A stretch of DNA of 64,000 bases, taken from positions 36,991 through 100,990 of the forward strand of contig QHBO01000011.1 in assembly GCA_003243965.1 (NCBI GenBank), written 5' to 3'. Both the position numbers and the translations under genes were made by a program. Position 1 is the first letter of the stretch; each line of letters begins with the position of its first letter. This document shows, one piece after another, positions 7,871 to 15,966 of the stretch. The notes beneath the pieces are model-generated. The model was not told where the DNA came from, made no database searches, and saw only the letters and a program-made list of their open reading frames with translations. This DNA comes from Chloroflexota bacterium (GTDB lineage Bacteria > Chloroflexota > Limnocylindria > QHBO01).

Positions 7871-8380
7871 CTAGCCTTCCTCGATGGAGATGGTCTCGAT
7901 TCGGTCGCCCGGGGCGCGGTCGCGAGAGGGATCGCGTTCCTGGATCGAGCGGACCACGTCCATCCCGTCGATCACGCGCCCAAACACGGTGTGGCGGTCA
8001 TCGAGATGAGGCGTCGGGCCAAAGGTGATGAAGAACTGGCTGCCGTTCGTCCCGGGTCCGGCATTCGCCATCGAGAGGATCCCAGCAGCATCGTGGCGGC
8101 GGCGCGGGCTGAACTCGTCGGCGAACTGGTACCCCGGTCCGCCGCGCCCGGTGCCGGTCGGATCGCCGCCCTGGGCCATGAAGCCGGGGATCACGCGATG
8201 GAAGGTGGTGCCATCGTAGAAGCTGGCGCGCGCGAGGTTGACGAAGTTCTCGACCGCCAGCGGCGCATCGGCGCCAAAGAGCTCAACCTTGAAGGACCCT
8301 TTCGAGGTCTGGAATCGGGCGGTGTACTGCCGGGAGGTGTCGAGCTGACCGCTCGGCGGCGTGGGGCTGGTCCGGGACAT
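7871..8380 (-). CDS. Peptidyl-prolyl cis-trans isomerase, cyclophilin type
   Basis: 169 residues. A complete single-domain cyclophilin with [19 protein letters not shown], the NGSQFFITF stretch and [11 protein letters not shown]. The catalytic Arg (FHRVIP) and the Gln/Phe residues of the active site are present. It speeds prolyl bond isomerisation during folding. No signal peptide is seen, so it should be cytoplasmic. The ATG at 8380 is preceded by GGAG. It is followed directly by the ATP-grasp gene, and the two probably share a transcript. Confidence 0.95.
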   Translation of the reverse strand: MSRTSPTPPSGQLDTSRQYTARFQTSKGSFKVELFGADAPLAVENFVNLARASFYDGTTFHRVIPGFMAQGGDPTGTGRGGPGYQFADEFSPRRRHDAAGILSMANAGPGTNGSQFFITFGPTPHLDDRHTVFGRVIDGMDVVRSIQERDPSRDRAPGDRIETISIEEG

Positions 8381-8536
8381 CGGCACTCCGTTCGTTTGGG
8401 AGGACCGATGGTAGCGTCACTCGCCATCCGGATTCCCGCCGTGAGCCGTCGAGCGGTTCGCTCGGCATCGGTCAGTGGTCGGTGTCGTCGGCGGACCGAT
8501 CAGCATGCCGACACCGCTCATGAGCCCTAAACCGGT

Positions 8537-8542
8537 TACAAT
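8537..8542 (+). promoter_or_regulatory. Candidate leaderless -10 box of the DMT permease gene
   Basis: TACAAT, 6 bases before the ATG at 8549, with no ribosome binding site. This fits transcription starting at or next to the start codon. Confidence 0.45.
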
Positions 8543-8548
8543 CTGGCG

Positions 8549-9538
8549 ATGATTCGCCGGACTGCACCTCCGACGGCGGCCGTCATCTTTGCGCTCGGGA
8601 CGGTCTACGTGGTGTGGGGCTCGACCTACCTCGGGATCGCGGTCATGATCCGCTCCCTCCCTCCGCTCCTGGCCGCGGGCGTCCGGTACGTGGTGGCCGG
8701 TGGCCTGCTGCTCGGGTTCCTGTGGCTGCGGGGCCGAGTGCGCGCCAGGCGGCAGGGTGCGACCGCGCGGCTCGAGCCGATTACCCGCCGGCATTGGCGC
8801 TCCGCGCTGATCATCGGCACCTTGCTGCTGATGGGCGGGAACGGCTTCGTGGTCCTCTCCGAGCAGCGCATCCCCTCCGGCATCGCCGCGATCATGGTGG
8901 CCACCATGCCGATCTGGATCGCCGTCATGGACGGCGTGGTCACCGGTCGCCGGCCGAGCCTGCTCGCGCTGGGCGGCCTGGTGGCCGGCATCGTGGGCGT
9001 GGCGATCCTGATCGCGCCCGTCAAGGGCATCGCGGGCCTCGATCCGCTGGGCATCGGCCTCGCCGCATTCGCGCCGATGTGCTGGGCGGCCGGCTCCATC
9101 TACGCCCGAGGAGCGGTGATGCCGCGCAGCCACTTCGTCGGCTCCGCGATCGAGATGGTGTGCGGCGGGGCAGTCCTGTTCGGGGCGGGCATGCTGACCG
9201 GTGAGCTCGCCAACGCCAACCCGGCGACCTTTGGCGCCGATTCGCTGGCGGCCCTCGCCTACCTCATCGTGTTCGGCTCGATCCTTGCCTTCAGCGCGTT
9301 CGCCTGGCTGCTCGCCAACGTTCCCACCTCGACGGTCGCCACCTACGCGTATGTCAACCCGATCGTCGCGGTTGCGCTCGGGGCGCTGGTGCTCCGCGAG
9401 CCGATCACGCTGCGCACCCTGATCGCGTCGGCGGTGATCATCGCCGCAGTCGTCGCCATGGTCAGCGGGCGGCCGCGCGGTGCGCAAGACGACGCCCGGC
9501 CAGCGGAGTCGAGGGTGGCGGACGATCGCGCCGCATAG
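8549..9538 (+). CDS. EamA/DMT-family permease
   Basis: 329 residues with ten predicted membrane helices in two EamA repeats (about 10-150 and 165-310). The N-terminus ALGTVYVVWGSTYLGIAV and the motif FVVLSEQRIPSGIAAIMVAT are typical of YedA/RhaT-like drug/metabolite exporters, and TYAYVNPIVAVALG lies in helix 9. The polar C-terminal tail is short. Family members export amino acids or other metabolites; the substrate cannot be told. The gene is transcribed alone, apparently from a leaderless promoter. Confidence 0.92.
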   Translation: MIRRTAPPTAAVIFALGTVYVVWGSTYLGIAVMIRSLPPLLAAGVRYVVAGGLLLGFLWLRGRVRARRQGATARLEPITRRHWRSALIIGTLLLMGGNGFVVLSEQRIPSGIAAIMVATMPIWIAVMDGVVTGRRPSLLALGGLVAGIVGVAILIAPVKGIAGLDPLGIGLAAFAPMCWAAGSIYARGAVMPRSHFVGSAIEMVCGGAVLFGAGMLTGELANANPATFGADSLAALAYLIVFGSILAFSAFAWLLANVPTSTVATYAYVNPIVAVALGALVLREPITLRTLIASAVIIAAVVAMVSGRPRGAQDDARPAESRVADDRAA

Positions 9539-9557
9539 GCGCAGCGGGTCCAACTCG

Positions 9558-9586
9558 TTGACGCCGCGGCGGCCGGCTCCTACGCT
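9558..9586 (+). promoter_or_regulatory. Promoter of the Xre-RES pair
   Basis: TTGACG (9558-9563), a 17-base spacer and TACGCT (9581-9586). This is one of the best sigma70-like promoters in the window. The predicted start (about 9593) falls at the edge of an inverted repeat that could be the antitoxin operator. Confidence 0.55.
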
Positions 9587-9593
9587 TGGCGCA

Positions 9594-9618
9594 CCAATAT
9601 CGGTTGCGAATATGTTGG
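9594..9618. promoter_or_regulatory. Candidate Xre operator
   Basis: CCAATAT (9594-9600), nine bases, then ATATGTTGG (9610-9618) form an imperfect inverted repeat. There is also a near-direct repeat, GTTGCGAA/GTTGGCGAA. It overlaps the likely transcription start of the toxin-antitoxin genes, where the Xre-type antitoxin would be expected to bind and repress. Confidence 0.4.
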
Positions 9619-9640
9619 CGAACGCAGGAGTGACCCACGG

Positions 9641-9973
9641 ATGCCGGTAACCGTCAGCGCGCGGTTGCGCGCGCTCACCGACGACGTCGGCAGCCAGGCC
9701 GCGATCGCGGAGCTCCTGCACGTCCACCGCTCCAGAGTCTCGCGCTGGCTGAGCGGGGGACAGCCGGACCCACGCAATCGGGCGCGGATCGCCGGCCTCG
9801 ATTTCGTTCTCTCGCGGCTGCTCGACGTCTACGAACGTGACGGGGCGATGGAGTGGCTGCGGGGCTTCAACGCCCACCTCGACAATCGGCGCCCGATCGA
9901 CTTGCTGCGCGAGGGCCGCGCGCTCGAGGTGGCCGCGGCCATCGAGCAGGCCGCGGCCGGCAGCTATTCCTGA
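9641..9973 (+). CDS. Xre/MbcA/ParS-type antitoxin
   Basis: 110 residues. The N-terminal half has a helix-turn-helix (SQAAIAELLHVHRSRVSRWLSGG, about residues 18-40). The C-terminal half matches the toxin-binding domain of this family (AMEWLRGFNAHLDNRRPIDLLREG followed by a helix). In Xre-RES systems the antitoxin caps the toxin active site with its C-terminus and represses the operon. It is followed at once by a RES-domain gene, the standard order, and preceded by its own promoter with an inverted repeat. Confidence 0.88.
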   Translation: MPVTVSARLRALTDDVGSQAAIAELLHVHRSRVSRWLSGGQPDPRNRARIAGLDFVLSRLLDVYERDGAMEWLRGFNAHLDNRRPIDLLREGRALEVAAAIEQAAAGSYS

Positions 9974-9989
9974 GGGCGCGCCATCGGGG

Positions 9990-10574
9990 GTGGAGATCTT
10001 CCACACGTTCCCGCGGCGTCGAGGCGCGGGTGTCCACGATCCCGGCGGCGTCCTCCACGTTCCTCGGGACCGGCAGGGGTTCGGGCGGTTCGACGCTCGC
10101 GATCGGTACGGCGCCTTCTATTTCTCGCTGCTCGCGGTCTCGGCGGTGGCCGAACAGATCCAGGCGTTTCGTGGCCGCGAGCTGACCGACGCGGCCCTCC
10201 GCCGCGCGGATGGCTCCCGTCTCGCGCTCGCCCGGCTCGAGCTGGCCGACGGGACCCGGCTCGTCAACCTCGACGATCCTGCCCAGCTGCTGGCCCGCGC
10301 GATGCGTCCCAGCCATGTTGCCACCTCGGATCGGACGCGGACCAGGAGGATCGGCGAGCGACTCTTCGACGAGGGGAGTGACGGGCTCCTGTGGTGGTCG
10401 GCGCTCGAGGCGTCCTGGCCGAACGGCGTGGTCTACGCCGAGCGCGCCCTCGATCGCTGCCGGCCAATCGGTGACCCGGAGGTCCTGACCCTCGACCACC
10501 TGACCGTGATCGAGGCGGCCGCGGCCCTCGGTATCGGTATCGGTGGTGGCATGGACGCGACCATCGGTCGGTAG
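9990..10574 (+). CDS. RES-domain toxin
   Basis: 194 residues from a GTG 17 bases after the antitoxin stop. RES features are present: Arg and Tyr in GRFDARDRYGAFYFSL, Glu in AVSAVAEQIQAFR, and the C-terminal ...GLLWWSALEASW...GVVYAERAL. Characterised RES toxins (MbcT, the Xre-RES toxin of Pseudomonas) degrade NAD+ and so arrest or kill the cell when free of antitoxin. The sequence supports the same fold; the activity is inferred from the family. GAGGG near the antitoxin stop may serve as the ribosome binding site. Confidence 0.85.
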   Translation: MEIFHTFPRRRGAGVHDPGGVLHVPRDRQGFGRFDARDRYGAFYFSLLAVSAVAEQIQAFRGRELTDAALRRADGSRLALARLELADGTRLVNLDDPAQLLARAMRPSHVATSDRTRTRRIGERLFDEGSDGLLWWSALEASWPNGVVYAERALDRCRPIGDPEVLTLDHLTVIEAAAALGIGIGGGMDATIGR

Positions 10575-10587
10575 CGGCGCGGCAGAC

Positions 10588-10593
10588 TATCAT
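10588..10593 (+). promoter_or_regulatory. Candidate leaderless -10 box of the kor operon
   Basis: TATCAT, 9 bases before the korD ATG, with no ribosome binding site. It would start the whole korDABC run. Confidence 0.4.
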
Positions 10594-10602
10594 CAGCGGC
10601 CC

Positions 10603-10932
10603 ATGGCTTCTGAGCGCCCCGCCTCGCCTCTCGGCTTCGGGTCCGGCACGTCCGTCGACCACCACGATGGTGTCCGATGGGTCGACTACACGAACATCAG
10701 CTGGAACCCGGTCTTCTGCAAGCGCTGCGACATCTGCGTCGAGATCTGCCCCAAGAACACCCTCGTCCTGCGCAACGACGCGATCATCGAGGAGCAGGAC
10801 TGCATCCTGTGTGGCCTGTGCGAGCGGTACTGCCCCGACCTGGCGATCGAGATGCTCCCCGCCGCGGTTGCCGCGCACGAAGTCCGCACCGCCGCCGGAA
10901 AGGACACGGCGGCGGCCGACGAGCCGCGCTAG
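10603..10932 (+). CDS. korD: 2-oxoacid:ferredoxin oxidoreductase, delta (ferredoxin) subunit
   Basis: 109 residues with two [4Fe-4S] motifs, CKRCDICVEICP and CILCGLCERYCP, and a polar C-terminal tail. In four-subunit 2-oxoacid:ferredoxin oxidoreductases this subunit carries electrons from the thiamine-bound intermediate to external ferredoxin. korA begins 7 bases after its stop. The ATG at 10603 was chosen because it follows a TATCAT box and removes an unrelated N-terminal extension. Confidence 0.9.
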   Translation: MASERPASPLGFGSGTSVDHHDGVRWVDYTNISWNPVFCKRCDICVEICPKNTLVLRNDAIIEEQDCILCGLCERYCPDLAIEMLPAAVAAHEVRTAAGKDTAAADEPR

Positions 10933-10939
10933 CTCACCG

Positions 10940-12076
10940 ATGCGCAAGCTGACGCAGGGCAACGAGGCGGTCTTTCGCGGGGCGGTGGCTGCCGGCGCAC
11001 GCTACTACGCGGGATACCCGATCAGCCCGTCGACCGAGATCCTCAACGTTGCGTCCGGCTACGCGGCCGAGCATCCCGAATTCGGCTTCCTTCAGGCCGA
11101 GGACGAGATCGCGAGCGCCAACGCGATCATCGGCGCCAGCCTGGCGGGAGCGAAGTCCTTCACGGCCACTTCCGGTCCGGGGTTCACCCTCATGCAGGAA
11201 GCGATCGGCTATGCCCAGAAGGTCGGCGTGCCGTGCGTGATCGTGAACGTCCAGCGGGTCGGCCCGGCGACGGGGATGCCGACCATGCCCGGGCAGGGCG
11301 ACGTCATGCAGGTCAGGTTCGGCTCGACCGGCGACTACACCCCGCTCGCGTTCTACCCGAACGGCGTCGCAGAGGCCTTCCGGGTGACGGTCGACGCCTT
11401 CAATGCCGCGGAGGAATCCCTGTCGCCGGTGGTGATCCTGTCCGACACCTTCGTCGCGCACCTCAACGAGGTGGTGGACCTCGACGACATCGGGGCCGGA
11501 ATCGATGTCGTCCCGCGCAGCATGCCGGCCCTGGCCCAGCACGCGGCGGGCAGCCCGCGCTTCTTCGCCGGGGTGTTGATGTATGAGCAGGGGCCGAACG
11601 CGGGTGAGCCCGCGACGGCCGATGCCGATGAGTATCTGCGGCAGTTCTACGCCGCCAAGCGGCGCCACCTGGATGTCGCGTCCCGTTACGCGCGGTTCGA
11701 GCACGGCTGGAACGTCGACGCCGAGACGCTGGTGATCTGCTACGGCATCGTCTCGCGCGTCGCGGCGCCCCTGGCTCCCGACTTCGCGCTGTTCAGACCA
11801 ATCCGCATCCACCCAATCCTCGCCGACGAGCTGCGCGAGATCGCTCCGCGCTACCGCGAGGTGGTGTGCATCGAGGCCAACGACGGGCAGTACGCGGATC
11901 TGGCGGAGCTGGCCATCCATCGCGAGGTCAAGCGCGTCCCGCTGCTCGGCGGCCGCATCTCGCTGGAAGCGGTGCGCGACGGCCTCACCCGAGTGTTGGG
12001 CGGCGGACCCTCGGAGCCGCCGGTCCCGCCTCCCCCGACCGAGCGCGTGGCGCCGTCACCGCTGGGAATCGGCTGA
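10940..12076 (+). CDS. korA: 2-oxoglutarate/2-oxoacid:ferredoxin oxidoreductase, alpha subunit
   Basis: 378 residues. It begins with the pyrimidine-binding domain of the family (TQGNEAVFRGAVAAGARYYAGYPISPSTEI) and contains SGPGFTLMQEAIGYA and GMPTMPGQGD, all typical of KorA. The C-terminal domain II has EANDGQYADL. With KorB, KorC and KorD it forms the enzyme that converts a 2-oxoacid plus CoA to acyl-CoA and CO2, reducing ferredoxin; 2-oxoglutarate is the most likely substrate for this subunit type. The C-terminus is a Pro-rich linker. It overlaps korB (TGATG). Confidence 0.93.
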   Translation: MRKLTQGNEAVFRGAVAAGARYYAGYPISPSTEILNVASGYAAEHPEFGFLQAEDEIASANAIIGASLAGAKSFTATSGPGFTLMQEAIGYAQKVGVPCVIVNVQRVGPATGMPTMPGQGDVMQVRFGSTGDYTPLAFYPNGVAEAFRVTVDAFNAAEESLSPVVILSDTFVAHLNEVVDLDDIGAGIDVVPRSMPALAQHAAGSPRFFAGVLMYEQGPNAGEPATADADEYLRQFYAAKRRHLDVASRYARFEHGWNVDAETLVICYGIVSRVAAPLAPDFALFRPIRIHPILADELREIAPRYREVVCIEANDGQYADLAELAIHREVKRVPLLGGRISLEAVRDGLTRVLGGGPSEPPVPPPPTERVAPSPLGIG

Positions 12077-13470
12077 TGCCCGAAGCACCGATTGCGGAGC
12101 TCAGCTTCAAGCAGCACCTCAAGCTCGAGCTGTTCCCGACCATCTGGTGCCCGGGGTGCGGGATCGGCACGATCATGATGCAGCTCGCCATGGTCCTCGA
12201 GGAGATGGGCCTCGACGAGCGGAACACGGTGATCGTGACCGGCATCGGCTGCACCGGCCGGATGGGGAGCTATCTGAGGCACGAGAGCGTGTACACCCTG
12301 CATGGCCGCACACTGCCGGTCGCCGAGGCGATCAAGACCGTCCGCCCCGAGCTGAAGGTGATCATCGTGGCCGGCGACGGCGACACCGCGAGCATCGGCG
12401 GCAACCACCTGCTGCATGCCATCCGGCGCAACGCACCGGTCACGGTGCTGTGCAACAACAACGAGATCTACGGGCTGACCGGGGGCCAGACCGGTCCCAC
12501 TACCCCGACCGGCACCAAGACCCTGTCGAGCCCGGGTGGCAACCCGAACACGCCCATCAACCTTCAGGCCATCGTGCGCAGCTCTGCCCACGCGGTGTAC
12601 GCCAAGACCACGGTCTACCACCAGCTCCACATGCGCAACGTGATCCGGGAGGCGATCCAGCACGAAGGCTTCAGCCTGGTCGACATCACCAGTCAGTGCA
12701 TCGAGAACAACGGTCGGCGCATCGGGTTCGCCAGCGCGAACGAGATGCTCGGCTTCTACCGCAAGACCTACAAGCGTGCGCCCAGAGATGCGGACCACCT
12801 GAACCCGTTCGAGATCGGGATCCTCTACCCGCAGACCGATGACACCGCCTCCAACGGGAACGGGGCAACATCCGTACCGGCGGCGCTCCCGGCGCAGCCG
12901 AAGGCACACATCGCTTCAGCCTCCGATTCGCCCGGCGCGGGCGGCGCGACGGCCAGGGTGCCGGTGGCCGACGACGAGAAGGCGCGACGTCGTGCGGAGT
13001 CACAGCGGCGGCTGGCGCTCATGAGCCAGCTGAGCTCCGAGATGAAGATGCGTGTGGCGCGCGGTGAGCTGCAGCTGGCCGACGCGTTGCGCGGCGCCGG
13101 GTTGGAGGTGCCGCCCGAGGTTGCCGCCACCGCCCGAACGGGGGCCAGCGCGCCCGAGGGTGCCCCGCAGCCGGCGAGCCGCCTCGAGGTGAGTGCCACC
13201 GGAGAAGACCCGCGCACCGAGACCCGCCGCACCGAACTGGACGCGCAACGCGGGGAGCAGGCGGCGGAATCTGCCGGCCCGCCGGCGGATGCGCGGCCTG
13301 CCGCGATGCCCGCTGACCCCAAGCAGGGGCGCCGCGAGGAGGCACTTCGGCGAGCGGCGCTGATGGCGCGGCTGCCGCCCGACGTCAAGCTCCGCGTCGC
13401 GCGGGGCGAGCTGGATCTCTCCGATGCGCTGCGCGAGGCGGGGATCGACCCCGGCCAGATCGGCCAGTGA
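12076..13470 (+). CDS. korB: 2-oxoacid:ferredoxin oxidoreductase, beta subunit, with repeat-bearing C-terminal tail
   Basis: 464 residues; ordinary KorB proteins are about 290. Residues 1-255 are a normal beta subunit: WCPGCGIG (24-31) and GIGCTGR (57-62) for the cluster/active site, and the thiamine diphosphate motif GDGDTASIGG...LCNNNE (100-129). After residue ~255 comes a tail unlike the family: an Ala/Pro/Gly-rich linker, a basic helical repeat (about 302-343), a second disordered linker, and a second copy (about 417-458). About 24 of 40 aligned positions are identical by eye, with the shared core KxRVARGEL. The tail keeps the operon's codon bias and joins korC by a GTGA overlap, so it belongs to the gene. 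Confidence 0.92.
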   Translation: MPEAPIAELSFKQHLKLELFPTIWCPGCGIGTIMMQLAMVLEEMGLDERNTVIVTGIGCTGRMGSYLRHESVYTLHGRTLPVAEAIKTVRPELKVIIVAGDGDTASIGGNHLLHAIRRNAPVTVLCNNNEIYGLTGGQTGPTTPTGTKTLSSPGGNPNTPINLQAIVRSSAHAVYAKTTVYHQLHMRNVIREAIQHEGFSLVDITSQCIENNGRRIGFASANEMLGFYRKTYKRAPRDADHLNPFEIGILYPQTDDTASNGNGATSVPAALPAQPKAHIASASDSPGAGGATARVPVADDEKARRRAESQRRLALMSQLSSEMKMRVARGELQLADALRGAGLEVPPEVAATARTGASAPEGAPQPASRLEVSATGEDPRTETRRTELDAQRGEQAAESAGPPADARPAAMPADPKQGRREEALRRAALMARLPPDVKLRVARGELDLSDALREAGIDPGQIGQ

Positions 13471-14030
13471 CGACGCGCATCGCTCTCGACGGAGTCGGGG
13501 GTCAGGGGGTGCGGGTGATCGCCGGGGTGCTCGGCGCGCTCCTGGCGCGGATGGGCAAGGAGGTGACGGTGCTGTTCGACTACGACAGCAGCGTCCGCGG
13601 CTCCATGTCGGATGCGTTCGTCATCTTCGACGACCGGCCGATCGCCAACCCGGTGGTCGAAGAGGCGGACATCATGCTGAAGCTCGCCGACAAGGGGCAC
13701 CTGCGGATCACCGGCCGGAAGGTGATCACCGACCTGGGCCTCGGTCGGCCGGGCGACGAGCAGATTCCGTTCGCCTCGCTCGGCAGTGAGCACTTTGGGA
13801 AGGAGCTGTTCGGCAACATGATCGCGCTCGGCCGGCTCCTGCGCCTGGCGAGCATCGACTTCAATGAGGCCGCGATCCGCGCCTCTCTGCCGCAACGCTT
13901 CGCCGATGAGAACGTCGCCGCCATTCGATTCGGGTACGAGCTGACGTCCGAGGAGATCGGCCGCTTGGCGCGGGCGGCGCCGCCATCGCGCTTCCAGATG
14001 AATGCGGCGGCGACTTCCCCATCGCGGTGA
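13467..14030 (+). CDS. korC: 2-oxoacid:ferredoxin oxidoreductase, gamma subunit
   Basis: 187 residues. It starts with the typical gamma motif ALDGVGGQGVRVIAGVLG and continues with YDSSVRGSMSDAFVIF, as in KorC/PorG proteins that complete the oxidoreductase complex. The GTG start overlaps the korB stop by 4 bases. Its own stop overlaps the next gene, a flippase-like membrane protein, also by GTGA, so the operon appears to continue into envelope functions. Confidence 0.93.
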   Translation: MTTRIALDGVGGQGVRVIAGVLGALLARMGKEVTVLFDYDSSVRGSMSDAFVIFDDRPIANPVVEEADIMLKLADKGHLRITGRKVITDLGLGRPGDEQIPFASLGSEHFGKELFGNMIALGRLLRLASIDFNEAAIRASLPQRFADENVAAIRFGYELTSEEIGRLARAAPPSRFQMNAAATSPSR

Positions 14031-15031
14031 GGTCAAGGGGTCTCCTCGTCGTCGCGGGTCTGCTGATCAGTGGCCTGGCTGCGGCCTTCGTGCTCGCGCG
14101 GTTCGACATCCGGGGCGCGCGAGACACCCTCGCCGGTGCGCAGCTGCCCCCGATTGGACTGGCGCTCATGCTGCTTGCCGGCGGGCTGGCGCTGCGGTCG
14201 GTGCGATGGAGCATCCTGCTCGGCAGCCAACCGGGCGAGCGGCCTACCGCTGGCCGCGTGGCGCCGGTGATGCTGGTCGGGTATCTGGGCAACACGCTCC
14301 TCCCCGCACGGCTCGGGGAGCTCCTCCGGGCGTGGCTCATCACCCGGCGCTGCCCGGTGTCCCTGGCGCAGGCCGTGAGCTCGGTCGTCGTCGAGCGCGT
14401 GGTCGACACCACGGTCCTGGCCCTGCTCGCGTCCATCGCGGCGATCGGCCTGCGGGCGCCGGCCTGGATAGTCCAGCTCAGTGTCGTGGTGGCGATGGTG
14501 GCCGGCGCCGTCCTGGGGCTGCTGGGAGCTGGGGCGGTGGGTGCCGCGGTCCGTGCCCTGCGGCGCGCCGCGGGGCCTGCCCCGCGTCTCAGCGCGGCCC
14601 TGCTCCGCCTCTCGATCGCAGTCGAGCCGATCGACGGCTATGGTCCCCTTCGGATGGCGGCCGCCGCGGGGCTCAGCGCGCTGGCCTGGTGCATGGACAG
14701 CGCGGTCGTGTGGCTGACCGCGGTGGCCCTCAGCATCGGGATCTCACCGGGCGTGGCGCTCCTGATCACCGCGGTGACGGTGCTCGGCACGGCCGTGCCG
14801 GCGGCGCCCGGTTACCTCGGCACCTTCGAGCTCGCGCTGGCGGCGACCGCCGGCGCATTCGGCGTTCCGCCGGCCCAGGGCCTGGCCCTTGGTCTCCTGG
14901 CTCATGCCGTCAGCCTGATTCCGATCACGCTCGCGGGTGTCGTCTCGGCAGTCGTGCTCGGCGTGCGACCGCGAGATGTGGGGGAGGCTCAGGGGCTGCG
15001 GGCCGGAGATCACGAGGTCCGCGAGGCGTGA
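14027..15031 (+). CDS. Flippase-like membrane protein (LPG synthase TM-region family, UPF0104)
   Basis: 334 residues with about eight membrane helices. LRSVRWSILLGSQ, GYLGNTLLPARLGELLRAWLI, SSVVVERVVDTTVLALL and APGYLGTFELALAA match the membrane domain shared by lysylphosphatidylglycerol synthases and UPF0104 proteins, thought to flip or handle lipid-linked intermediates. The cytoplasmic synthase domain is absent. It overlaps korC by 4 bases and precedes glycosyltransferase and methyltransferase genes, so a role in glycolipid or envelope polymer assembly is likely. Confidence 0.85.
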   Translation: MRSRGLLVVAGLLISGLAAAFVLARFDIRGARDTLAGAQLPPIGLALMLLAGGLALRSVRWSILLGSQPGERPTAGRVAPVMLVGYLGNTLLPARLGELLRAWLITRRCPVSLAQAVSSVVVERVVDTTVLALLASIAAIGLRAPAWIVQLSVVVAMVAGAVLGLLGAGAVGAAVRALRRAAGPAPRLSAALLRLSIAVEPIDGYGPLRMAAAAGLSALAWCMDSAVVWLTAVALSIGISPGVALLITAVTVLGTAVPAAPGYLGTFELALAATAGAFGVPPAQGLALGLLAHAVSLIPITLAGVVSAVVLGVRPRDVGEAQGLRAGDHEVREA

Positions 15032-15072
15032 GCCTGTCCGAGCGCCGCGTGCGCGGGACACGCAGCCTGCGC

Positions 15073-15078
15073 TAGGCT
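15073..15078 (+). promoter_or_regulatory. Candidate leaderless -10 box of the glycosyltransferase gene
   Basis: TAGGCT, 6 bases before the GTG at 15085, with no ribosome binding site. Confidence 0.4.
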
Positions 15079-15084
15079 TGACCG

Positions 15085-15966
15085 GTGGTTGACCAGCGCG
15101 TGAAGGACACCCCGCTCTCGATCCAGGACCGCGACGCCGCGACCCCAGGGGCGCCGGTCGATGGGCCGGACGCGCCGGGCACGGCCGGGGCCATCGGCGC
15201 GCCGCGGATCGGGATCTTCATCGTGGCGTACAACGCGGAGTCGACGCTGGTCGAGGTCATCGAGCGGATTCCGGACGACGTCGTGGCACGCGTGGAGGAG
15301 ATCTACGTCTTCGACGACTTCAGCACGGACCGAACCTACGAGATCGGGCTGCGGCATCGGCAGGGGGCGGCCGCCGCGAAGCTGGTGATGCATCGCAACG
15401 AGCGAAACCTGATGTACGGCGGCAACCAGAAGGCCGGCTATCGGTACGCGCTCGAGCGTGGGTTCGACTTCGTGATCCTGCTGCACGGTGACGGCCAGTA
15501 CGCGCCCGAGGTGATGGATCGCCTGCTCGCTCCGCTGGAGCGCGGAGAGGCGGACATGGTCATGGGATCGCGGATGATGGAGCCCGGCGCGCTCCAGGGC
15601 CACATGCCGCTCTACAAGTACGTCGGGAACAAGATCCTGACCTTCACCCAGAACCTGCTGCTGCGCCAGCGGCTCTCCGAGTACCACTCGGGCTATCGTG
15701 CCTATTCGTGTCGGGCGCTGCGCGAGATCGACCTCGAGCGGCTCACCGACAACTGGCATTTCGACACGCAGATCATCCTGGAGTTCATCGCCCGGGGATT
15801 CCGCATCCGGGAGGTCCCGATCCCCACCTACTACGGGGATGAGATCTGCCGGGTGAACGGCATCGCCTATGCCTTCAACTGCCTGATGGCAACCGCGAGG
15901 TTCGCGGCGGTTCGTCGCGTCGGATCACGACATGAACTACCCGCTGCACCGCGATCGTCGGAGTAG
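15085..15966 (+). CDS. Glycosyltransferase family 2 (dolichyl-phosphate mannosyltransferase-like)
   Basis: 293 residues. After a ~45-residue polar N-terminus comes a GT-A fold: IGIFIVAYNAESTLVEVIERIP, the DDFSTD nucleotide-sugar loop, NLMYGGNQKAGYRYA, and the catalytic HGDGQYAPEVM. There is no C-terminal membrane domain. Such enzymes move a sugar from a nucleotide to a lipid carrier or polymer. The 3' end overlaps the methyltransferase gene by 35 bases, and a flippase-like gene lies upstream. Confidence 0.9.
   Translation: MVDQRVKDTPLSIQDRDAATPGAPVDGPDAPGTAGAIGAPRIGIFIVAYNAESTLVEVIERIPDDVVARVEEIYVFDDFSTDRTYEIGLRHRQGAAAAKLVMHRNERNLMYGGNQKAGYRYALERGFDFVILLHGDGQYAPEVMDRLLAPLERGEADMVMGSRMMEPGALQGHMPLYKYVGNKILTFTQNLLLRQRLSEYHSGYRAYSCRALREIDLERLTDNWHFDTQIILEFIARGFRIREVPIPTYYGDEICRVNGIAYAFNCLMATARFAAVRRVGSRHELPAAPRSSE

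Noticed and set aside
8417..10006. 529-codon minus-strand frame over the DMT permease
   Set aside because: Composition is typical of antisense shadow; the permease and antitoxin on the other strand have real motifs.
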